NCBI GenBank assembly: GCA_031273385.1
Contig: JAISRY010000150.1
Span: forward strand, 1-5,845
DNA: 5,845 nucleotides
Source of the DNA: Tannerellaceae bacterium
GTDB lineage: Bacteria; Bacteroidota; Bacteroidia; Bacteroidales; Tannerellaceae
Direction of reading: 5' to 3'
The translations under genes and the position numbers were made by a program. The stretch's first letter is position 1. Each line of letters starts with the position of its first letter. Positions 1 to 4,904 of the stretch are shown here, one piece after another. The notes under the pieces were generated by a model, which was given only the letters and a program-made list of their open reading frames with translations, did not search any database and was not told the DNA's origin.

Positions 1-185
1 ATGATAATTACGTTATCACCACAATCAACATGCGGCGTAAAATTGGGCTTGTACTTCCCACGCAAAAGCTTCGCAACTTTTGAGCAGATACGTCCCAAAG
101 ATTGCCCGGTTGCATCTACGACAACCCATTCTTTATTTACAGTTGCTCTGTTGGCAGAAATGGTCTTAAAACTTAAAGTATCCAC
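1..185 (-). CDS. rplM: 50S ribosomal protein L13, N-terminal part (runs off the left edge)
   Basis: Reading the minus strand from a GTG at 185-183 gives 61 codons beginning [16 protein letters not shown], followed by [34 protein letters not shown] and NVII. This is the characteristic N-terminal half of bacterial ribosomal protein L13, an early-assembling protein of the large subunit. The frame has a TAA six codons upstream and no ATG between, so the GTG (read as Met) must be the start; related Bacteroidetes L13 proteins begin [12 protein letters not shown]. No Shine-Dalgarno sequence is visible, as is usual in this phylum. The C-terminal part lies outside the window. In most bacteria rpsI (S9) follows rplM, so rpsI is expected beyond the left edge, but this cannot be seen here. 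Identification is secure. Confidence 0.96.
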   Translation of the reverse strand, partial: MDTLSFKTISANRATVNKEWVVVDATGQSLGRICSKVAKLLRGKYKPNFTPHVDCGDNVII

Positions 186-241
186 TTGCTTAAAATGATT
201 TTAATTAATAAACTCTTAACTATTGGATAATATTCGGCTTG

Positions 242-249
242 CAAAGGTA
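242..249 (-). promoter_or_regulatory. Candidate promoter -7 element for rplM
   Basis: The minus strand carries TACCTTTG, an exact match to the Bacteroidetes primary sigma factor -7 consensus TAnnTTTG. It lies 56 bases before the rplM GTG, leaving an AT-rich leader of roughly 50 bases. The -33 position, about 20 bases further upstream, only has a weak GTTT/TGTT. The element falls between the end of the barrel gene (289) and rplM, so rplM probably has its own transcript. Confidence 0.55.
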
Positions 250-288
250 CGGCATTTCTTGGAAATAAAAAACATTTGTGCATCTTTT

Positions 289-930
289 TCATCGAAAGAA
301 ATAGCCTAACGAAAAAGTGGCGTTGTTTTGGAACACGGGATATTCACCCTCGTGCTTTACCGCCCGCCTGTCGAACGTGCCACAAAGCACGGCGATAGAG
401 AAGAACACTTTCCTGTATTCGACGCTGATTCCCACATTGGCGCCCAGGTCAAACGCGTCGGGATCTTTCTTCACGACGTCGGGCGCGGGGCTCTCTCCCA
501 TGCCCTTTATCGTCGTTTCGCCAAAGAGGTGAAAGTCTAACGCCGGGCCGCCGTAGACAGCCAGCTTCACCCCCGCCGGCATCGGGATATTAAAGGCCAC
601 GTCGAGTGGCAGCTGGATGGCATACCCTCCGTATTTGGCATGCGCCTGATAGGCGCCTGATTCGTCGGGCCTGGATAGGTAGGCGCCTCCCTGAAAGGCG
701 AGGGAGAGTTCGGGGCGAAAGGAAAACCGCCGGTAGAACGGTATATCGGCTAAACCGGCAATAGAGAACCCCAGCCGTGCGCCGGGACGGTAATCCAGGT
801 CAATCCGTTGTGTCAACGCAGAATAGGCCAACCCCGCGCGGACGCCATACCTTACCTGTGCAGCGGCAGGCAACGCCAACATAACCACTGCACTTATCAT
901 TAGTCCTGTTTTTCTTACACCTCTATACAT
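289..930 (-). CDS. Outer-membrane beta-barrel protein (porin-like / PorT-like family)
   Basis: The product has 213 residues. Residues 1-24 form a signal peptide: a basic MYRGVRK start, a hydrophobic core and a PAAAQ cleavage region. The mature part opens with VRYGVRAGLAYS and alternates hydrophobic and polar residues in strands rich in Tyr, Gly and Phe (for example FSFRPELSLAFQGGAY and VKLAVYGGPALDFHLFG). It ends with a strand finishing SLGYFFR. Terminal aromatic residues and glycine-started strands are typical of the small 8- to 10-stranded barrels common in Bacteroidetes (the OMP beta-barrel family that includes PorT-like proteins). The ATG at 930 was chosen because it begins the signal peptide and lies about 20 bases after the predicted transcription start. 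The open frame continues to 1038, but that extension would cross the promoter. The ligand or role is unknown. It is divergent from the operon starting at 1355. Confidence 0.8.
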   Translation of the reverse strand: MYRGVRKTGLMISAVVMLALPAAAQVRYGVRAGLAYSALTQRIDLDYRPGARLGFSIAGLADIPFYRRFSFRPELSLAFQGGAYLSRPDESGAYQAHAKYGGYAIQLPLDVAFNIPMPAGVKLAVYGGPALDFHLFGETTIKGMGESPAPDVVKKDPDAFDLGANVGISVEYRKVFFSIAVLCGTFDRRAVKHEGEYPVFQNNATFSLGYFFR

Positions 931-956
931 TATATATATCACATCTATTTTCAAAA

Positions 957-988
957 CAAAGGTAATACAGTCCGCGCACATACACAAT
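957..988 (-). promoter_or_regulatory. Bacteroidetes-type promoter for the beta-barrel gene
   Basis: On the minus strand a -33 element ATTG (988-985) is followed by a 20-base spacer and an exact -7 element TACCTTTG (964-957). The Bacteroidetes consensus is TTTG or TTG, 19-21 bases, TAnnTTTG, so both sequence and spacing fit. Transcription should start near 950, leaving a leader of about 20 bases before the ATG at 930. The placement also rules out the longer reading frame starting at 1038. Confidence 0.75.
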
Positions 989-1073
989 GGAATCTTTATT
1001 TTAATTAGATAATCCCACAAATGTATGCTGTATAACATAGTGAGAATGAGTGCAGAGCAATGTGTTTGTGTCG

Positions 1074-1081
1074 TATCTTTG
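1074..1081 (+). promoter_or_regulatory. Candidate -7 element for the five-gene operon
   Basis: The plus strand has TATCTTTG, an exact match to TAnnTTTG, followed by an AT-rich stretch. No TTTG or TTG is present 19-21 bases upstream, so the match is to one element only. If used, transcription would begin near 1088 and the operon would have a leader of about 265 bases containing all of the palindromes. A second, poorer match, TATGTTTA at 1336-1343, lies close to the start codon but lacks the final G and has no properly spaced -33 element. Confidence 0.35.
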
Positions 1082-1115
1082 TAATAAAATTAGGTAAAAT
1101 TCATCATTGACATCT

Positions 1116-1173
1116 GTGGATTTTTCTTTTTTTTTGCATGTAGTTCTGATAGAACTCTGGCAAAAAAATCCAC
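1116..1173 (+). repeat. Nested inverted repeat / potential leader hairpin
   Basis: GTGGATTTTT at 1116-1125 is the exact reverse complement of AAAAATCCAC at 1164-1173. Inside it, TTTTTTTGC (1129-1137) is the reverse complement of GCAAAAAAA (1160-1168), which competes with the outer pair for the same A tract. Innermost, AGTTCT (1142-1147) pairs with AGAACT (1151-1156) around GAT. A transcript could therefore fold into a long hairpin with an ATGT/CTG internal loop. It is not followed by a T tract, so it is not a standard intrinsic terminator. Confidence 0.6.
1142..1158 (+). repeat. 17-base inverted repeat, left copy (palindromic site 1)
   Basis: AGTTCTGATAGAACTCT is the exact reverse complement of the sequence at 1272-1288. 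The copy contains its own palindrome, AGTTCT and AGAACT around a GAT spacer, centred at 1149. The asymmetric spacer (GAT here, ATC in the right copy) gives the two copies opposite orientation. It may be a recombination site of an invertible segment or a binding site for a dimeric regulator. Confidence 0.85.
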
Positions 1174-1218
1174 GTAAACAGTACGTTTCAGCCCATCATC
1201 CCCTTTTTTTATCCTTTG

Positions 1219-1231
1219 GTTCACTTTGAAC
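1219..1231 (+). repeat. Related palindrome GTTCA-N3-TGAAC (site 2)
   Basis: GTTCACTTTGAAC has 5-base arms around CTT, centred at 1225. It shares the GTTC-N5-GAAC frame with the two 17-base repeats on either side, differing in the arm base next to the spacer (A/T instead of T/A). A third copy of the same geometry favours a protein-binding motif, though a 5-base arm could occur by chance. Confidence 0.4.
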
Positions 1232-1271
1232 AAACACCTACAAATCATCTACTTACATATCATCGATTACT

Positions 1272-1288
1272 AGAGTTCTATCAGAACT
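1272..1288 (-). repeat. 17-base inverted repeat, right copy (palindromic site 3)
   Basis: AGAGTTCTATCAGAACT is the exact reverse complement of the left copy at 1142-1158, with 113 bases between the two. Here the internal palindrome is one base pair longer: GAGTTCT and AGAACTC around ATC, spanning 1273-1289. It ends 66 bases before the operon start codon. The following bases (GGC, an A-rich tract, GCC) do not make a terminator. Confidence 0.85.
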
Positions 1289-1354
1289 CAGGCACAAAAA
1301 AAGCCAATTTGGATATTTTTTGGTCTTCTGTGTGCTATGTTTAACTACTAAATA

Positions 1355-2908
1355 ATGACGATTATGAATTTTTTGAAAAGACGATTAGCCTTTACTTTAG
1401 GGATTCTATCCCTTTTGCCGTGCGTGATTGAAGCGCAAAGTCAAACAGACGCCATCCCTTTCAGGCGTAGTTCGTTGTACACCTTTATCGTGAAAACGGA
1501 CAAGGATAGTGTGAGGGTCGATAAAGCAGTGGAAGGTAGCGGAAACGTGATACTGGATGTTGCCGGTAGCCTGGCCGCCAAAAAAGAGGCGACGGCGGAA
1601 GACAGTATCCCCAAGTCGGAACTGATTCTGAACGTTTTCACCGCTATCCCCATCCCGGATCAGTTCAACGACCACAACCTGCCGGTCAGGGTGATGGATT
1701 TTGACCTTATCCCCGTCACAAAGGAAGAAATAGACGAGGCTAACAGGGAAACCGTAGGCGAGAAGAAAACAAGCGGTTTCGGCCGTTTTATGAAAGCGAC
1801 GGGAGAAGCAAGCCTTTCCGCCGTTTCAAGTGGGACGATCAGCGTAGATACCCTGCCGAACATCAACACACAGTTGCCGGCGGTACTCAAGAAGTTTATA
1901 GCCTCGGAGAATATCCCCGCCCGCTTAGTGGGCAAATGGTATAACTATACGGGAGAAAAACGCCCCCACCCTTTCCTCTCCAACGTCGATGTATACTACG
2001 ATATGAGCCTGATACAGGAAAGGGGGTTATACAACGCTTCGGCAGAAGATAAGGCGACTGTGAGCGGCGCCGAACAGGGAGAGTATATCCTGAAAGACGC
2101 CGGAAAATCATTAATACCCAACACGTTCGTCATGGCGCTGTATTTGCAGTACCTGCGTACAGAGGAGACGTTGGCAAAAGCCCAGGGCGTAGCGACGGGC
2201 GTTTCAGGCGTCGTGGGAGGCGTCTTCGGTAAAGGCGCCGGGGATTTAGCCCTGGCGGGCACACAGGTAGCCGGGGCGATTGCCGGTATAGCAGCCGGAA
2301 GCGGCTACTCGGTACAGGCTACTTCGTACCTCTACCAATTGGTATGGGACGACGAAAAACGGATGCAGTTCGAAAGCTACCTGGACAAACCCATCGAAGA
2401 GTTGATCGCCTCTGGAATATGCGAACTGCAATTTGTCGGCAAGGATAAGAAAAGCGCCATCATAAGAAGCAGCCGCTTCTCTAAAAAGCCGGAGAGCGAC
2501 CTGGTGAAACGTGCCACCGCGCGCGCCATCGACGCCGTTATCGCCAAACTGCAAAACGAATACGACGTGTTCAAGACAAAAGCGAAAATAGCGAAAATAG
2601 ATGAGGAAAACGGATGGGTATATGCCGCCATCGGACTGAAAGAGGGTATCGAAAAGGGAGATGTATATGCCGTATTAGAAGCGACGTACGATAAGGCGAC
2701 CGAAGAGGTGTCGTTCAAAAAAGTAGGTACCGTAAAAGCGGAGGGAAAGCAGATCTGGGACAACCGCTACGAAGCCGACGAAGAGATAGCGGAAGACCTT
2801 GAAAGCGGCGAAATAAAGGAAAAACCCACCCTTACGGCAACAGCTTTCAGCGGACGGGTGAAAAACCTCCATACCGGAATGTACCTGCAATTGGAAAAGA
2901 AAAAATAG
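1355..2908 (+). CDS. Exported 517-residue protein of unknown function, first gene of the operon
   Basis: I cannot name this protein. Residues 1-28 are a signal peptide (FLKRR, hydrophobic core, IEAQ); there is no clear lipobox. Residues 38-125 have a strand-rich pattern including IPIPDQFNDHNLPVRV. Residues 175-275 contain VGKWYNYTG, DMSLIQERGLYNAS, and AGKSLIPNTFVM, a pattern I associate with conserved hypothetical proteins of Bacteroidetes. Residues 278-316 are rich in Gly and Ala, and could be a membrane-inserting or glycine-zipper segment. Residues 385-405 form a helix. Residues 408-514 alternate strands and turns (KIAKIDEENGWVYAAIGLKE, GIEKGDVYAVLE, then VGTVKAEGK), resembling the C-terminal domain of FlgT-type proteins; this is a weak inference. 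Met4 (1364) is an equally good start and gives a more typical signal peptide. The gene ends 5 bases before the next one. Confidence 0.85.
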   Translation: MTIMNFLKRRLAFTLGILSLLPCVIEAQSQTDAIPFRRSSLYTFIVKTDKDSVRVDKAVEGSGNVILDVAGSLAAKKEATAEDSIPKSELILNVFTAIPIPDQFNDHNLPVRVMDFDLIPVTKEEIDEANRETVGEKKTSGFGRFMKATGEASLSAVSSGTISVDTLPNINTQLPAVLKKFIASENIPARLVGKWYNYTGEKRPHPFLSNVDVYYDMSLIQERGLYNASAEDKATVSGAEQGEYILKDAGKSLIPNTFVMALYLQYLRTEETLAKAQGVATGVSGVVGGVFGKGAGDLALAGTQVAGAIAGIAAGSGYSVQATSYLYQLVWDDEKRMQFESYLDKPIEELIASGICELQFVGKDKKSAIIRSSRFSKKPESDLVKRATARAIDAVIAKLQNEYDVFKTKAKIAKIDEENGWVYAAIGLKEGIEKGDVYAVLEATYDKATEEVSFKKVGTVKAEGKQIWDNRYEADEEIAEDLESGEIKEKPTLTATAFSGRVKNLHTGMYLQLEKKK

Positions 2909-2913
2909 AGAAT

Positions 2914-3432
2914 ATGAAAAGAAGAAGTATCATCATCGTATGCGCCCTTTTATGCCTGGCCGTCTTCCGGCCGGGACAGGCGAAAGACAAAAAAGAGAAA
3001 GAACCCTTGCGGTTGGAGATAGAGTGTGCCACCGGAGCCGCCGGATTCGGCGTAGAGGGACGGGAAAACACCAACCTGATATTCGCATGGGTATATGTGG
3101 AAAAGGCGGATGTATCCATCGACGTGATAAAAGAGGCGGCTGTGCGCGGCATCCTTTTCAGGGGATACGGCGAGATCAGGGGATGCCAGGGGCAATCGCC
3201 ATTGGTCGCAACGCCGAACGCCGAACAGCAGTATGCCGACTTTTTCAATGCCTTTTTCGCTCCGGGCGGGAAATACCTGGAGTTTGCGACGACGCTGACC
3301 ACCTCCCTTGAGGTGTTCAAACTCTCGAAAAAGGAATACAAAGTGGGTATGCCTGTTTCTGTAGCCAGGGGTAATCTGAGGAAATACCTCGAAGCGGAGG
3401 GGATTGTCAAAAAGTTAGATGCAGGTTTTTAA
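2914..3432 (+). CDS. Small exported protein, paralogue of the following lipoprotein (weakly LPP20-like)
   Basis: The product has 172 residues. Residues 1-23 are a signal peptide (MKRR, hydrophobic core, RPGQA) without a lipobox cysteine, so it is predicted to be a soluble periplasmic protein. The mature part starts with a charged KDKKEKE stretch. Residues 74-82 (EAAVRGILF) and 90-115 (GC, PL, then FFNAFF) match the next gene's product, as do the ends (VSVARGNLRKYLEAEGIVKK here, VRVLRSELKEKLIQDGIIKE there). The two are therefore tandem paralogues. The helix following a strand (AWVYVEKADVSIDVIKEAA) resembles the LPP20 / FlgP pattern, in which a strand is followed by an alanine-rich helix; this is only a fold-level suggestion. 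It starts 5 bases after the previous stop, so translation is probably coupled. Confidence 0.82.
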   Translation: MKRRSIIIVCALLCLAVFRPGQAKDKKEKEPLRLEIECATGAAGFGVEGRENTNLIFAWVYVEKADVSIDVIKEAAVRGILFRGYGEIRGCQGQSPLVATPNAEQQYADFFNAFFAPGGKYLEFATTLTTSLEVFKLSKKEYKVGMPVSVARGNLRKYLEAEGIVKKLDAGF

Positions 3433-3445
3433 AACGCGTAACGAT

Positions 3446-3928
3446 ATGAAACGATCCATATTGGCAGGAATCTCCCTGCTCTGCTTTTTGACGCTGGCGT
3501 CATGCAAAAATACGACCTCCGTCGCCTCGTTCAGCGTGTCGGAAACGGAATGTCTGGGCGTAGAACTTGACGGTTCGCAGACTGTACGCGCCTGGGGAAC
3601 GGGGCGCGACAAGGCCGACGCCGTAGAGCAAGCCCGCAAAAACGCCGTGTACGACATCCTCTTCAAGGGAATCCGGGGAGGCGTTGGCGGATGCGCCGTA
3701 AGGCCGTTGCTGACCGAAGTAAATGCCGCCGAACGGCATGAACGCTACTTCAACGCCTTTTTCAAAGACAGGGGAGAGTACCGGAAATACGCCAGTCAGA
3801 AAGATGAGAGAAGCGGCTCGAAGATCTCCGAATCCAACCAGAGTCAGGTGAAATACGGCGTCGTGGTGCGCGTACTCCGTTCGGAGTTGAAAGAGAAACT
3901 AATACAGGATGGAATTATAAAAGAATAA
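3446..3928 (+). CDS. Small lipoprotein, paralogue of the preceding gene (LPP20-like)
   Basis: The product has 160 residues. The N-terminus MKRSILAGISLLCFLTLASC is a lipoprotein signal with lipobox LASC, and Cys20 is the lipidation site. The residues after it (KNTTS) lack the acidic cluster seen in known Bacteroidetes surface-export signals, so a periplasm-facing location is more likely. Residues 46-75 (TVRAWGTGRDKADAVEQARK followed by NAVYDILFKG) have the strand, Gly-rich turn and Ala-rich helix order of LPP20/FlgP-type proteins; homology is unproven. Shared features with the upstream protein include ILFKG, GC, PLL, YFNAFF and a GII-K end. An ATG at 3419 is in frame but overlaps the upstream gene and would put nine extra residues before the signal, so 3446 was chosen. 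The gap to the previous gene is then 13 bases. Confidence 0.85.
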   Translation: MKRSILAGISLLCFLTLASCKNTTSVASFSVSETECLGVELDGSQTVRAWGTGRDKADAVEQARKNAVYDILFKGIRGGVGGCAVRPLLTEVNAAERHERYFNAFFKDRGEYRKYASQKDERSGSKISESNQSQVKYGVVVRVLRSELKEKLIQDGIIKE

Positions 3929-3941
3929 ATCAGAAATAGAT

Positions 3942-4886
3942 ATGAGAAAATACATGTTGCTGTTGTGTGTAATAGGGGCTTGTTTATCGGCTTTCGGACA
4001 GGCTCGCAAACCGACACTGATGGTCGTTCCCGGTCAGGGATGGTGCTACAAGAATAACTATAAGACGACGTACGACAATCAGGGGGTCGAGGCAAGCATA
4101 CCCGATTATCAAAGGGCGCTGCTGGAAGATAAAGACTTGAGGAATGTCATTACACAGATTGGTATTTTAATGACAGACAGGGGGTTCCCGTTGCAATCGC
4201 TGGAAGCCACGCTCAATTCGCTGGCCACAGAAGCGGCGGAAAACGAACTGACGCGCTCGGCAAGCGGCGAGGGCTTAGCCGAATCACCCCTGGACGCGCT
4301 AAACCGCAGGGCAAAGGCAGATATACGCCTGGAAATAGAATGGTCGGTCGAGGTGTCGGGATTCAACCAGATTGTGACCTATAACCTGGTCGGGATGGAT
4401 GCCTATACGAATGTACAGATTGCCGCTGCGTTAGGGGTCAGCGCCCCGTCCTCATCAACGCCTTTGCCTGTTTTGCTGAAAGAGGCCGTCAATGCGAATA
4501 TGGATAACTTCAACAGTCAGTTGCAGGCGCATTTCGACAATATGTTCGCAAACGGACGTGAGGTGATCATAGATATCAGGCTCTTCAACGGAGCCGACTT
4601 CGACCTGGAAACGGAATACGACGGATATGCCCTGTCGGAGATCATCGAAGAATGGATCGACCAAAATACGGTCGAAAGGCGTTTCAGCAAAGTCGGGGGA
4701 AGCGAAAACTACCTGAAGTTCAACCAGGTTCGCATCCCTTTGTTCAACGCCAGCGGCAGAGCGATAGACGCGGAGGGGTTTGTCAGGGAGCTAAGGCGCT
4801 TCCTCGGCAGGGATCCGTATAATTTACCCGGCAAAGTACAACCGAAAGGGCTGGGGCAATGTGTTTTGATTTTGGGAGATAAATAA
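3942..4886 (+). CDS. Exported DUF6175-like protein
   Basis: The product has 314 residues. Residues 1-20 are a signal peptide ending SAFGQ. The mature protein begins ARKPTLMVVPGQGWC, followed by IPDYQRALLEDKDLRNVITQ and MTDRGFPLQSLEATL. This pattern I recall from the Bacteroidetes family DUF6175; the assignment is from memory and should be confirmed by profile search. Residues 125-160 (KADIRLEIEWSVEVSG, then YNLVGMDAYTN) resemble the core of small alpha/beta domains in TolB-N, CsgG and FlgO-type proteins, where a helix pair is followed by a strand that starts AD and a DAYT-type turn. The C-terminal part (205-285) has strands and helices including VIIDIRLFNGADFDLETEY and FVRELRRFLGRDPYNLPGK. 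It lies 13 bases after the lipoprotein gene and 18 bases before the next. Function is unknown. Confidence 0.85.
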   Translation: MRKYMLLLCVIGACLSAFGQARKPTLMVVPGQGWCYKNNYKTTYDNQGVEASIPDYQRALLEDKDLRNVITQIGILMTDRGFPLQSLEATLNSLATEAAENELTRSASGEGLAESPLDALNRRAKADIRLEIEWSVEVSGFNQIVTYNLVGMDAYTNVQIAAALGVSAPSSSTPLPVLLKEAVNANMDNFNSQLQAHFDNMFANGREVIIDIRLFNGADFDLETEYDGYALSEIIEEWIDQNTVERRFSKVGGSENYLKFNQVRIPLFNASGRAIDAEGFVRELRRFLGRDPYNLPGKVQPKGLGQCVLILGDK

Positions 4887-4904
4887 TAAACAGGCCGTAC
4901 ATAT

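Larger units (their letters stand above)
931..1354. other. AT-rich divergent intergenic region
   Basis: These 424 bases separate the leftward beta-barrel gene from the rightward five-gene operon and contain no credible coding sequence. They hold the barrel promoter (957-988), a possible rightward promoter (1074-1081), a T-rich tract (1121-1135), two exact 17-base inverted repeats (1142-1158 and 1272-1288), a related palindrome (1219-1231) and a nested hairpin (1116-1173). The length and density of symmetric sequence are greater than a simple pair of divergent promoters would need. Confidence 0.8.

Noticed and set aside
1..198. Plus-strand open frame at the left edge
   Set aside because: The opposite strand encodes unmistakable ribosomal protein L13, so this frame is a shadow.
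931..1038. N-terminal extension of the beta-barrel protein to an ATG at 1038
   Set aside because: The extra 36 residues would precede a complete signal peptide and would be encoded across the promoter at 957-988.
1121..1135. T-tract (five T, C, nine T) as a slippage phase switch
   Set aside because: It is intergenic and does not lie between recognisable promoter elements, so a length change has no evident effect; it is more simply part of the hairpin.
1142..1288. Miniature transposable element with 17-base terminal inverted repeats
   Set aside because: There is no target-site duplication in the flanks (TGCATGT on the left, CAGGCAC on the right), and each repeat is itself palindromic, which is unusual for transposon ends.
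1129..1289. Intrinsic terminators at the palindromes
   Set aside because: The stems are short and not GC-rich, and neither is followed by a T tract on either strand; A tracts follow instead on the plus strand.
2847..3410. Minus-strand open frame (187 codons) opposite the second operon gene
   Set aside because: It overlaps the well-supported plus-strand gene over nearly its whole length, has no promoter or family pattern, and its composition is that of an antisense shadow.
3419..3445. Upstream start for the lipoprotein gene at 3419
   Set aside because: It would overlap the previous gene and place nine extra residues ahead of a complete lipoprotein signal that begins MKRS at 3446.
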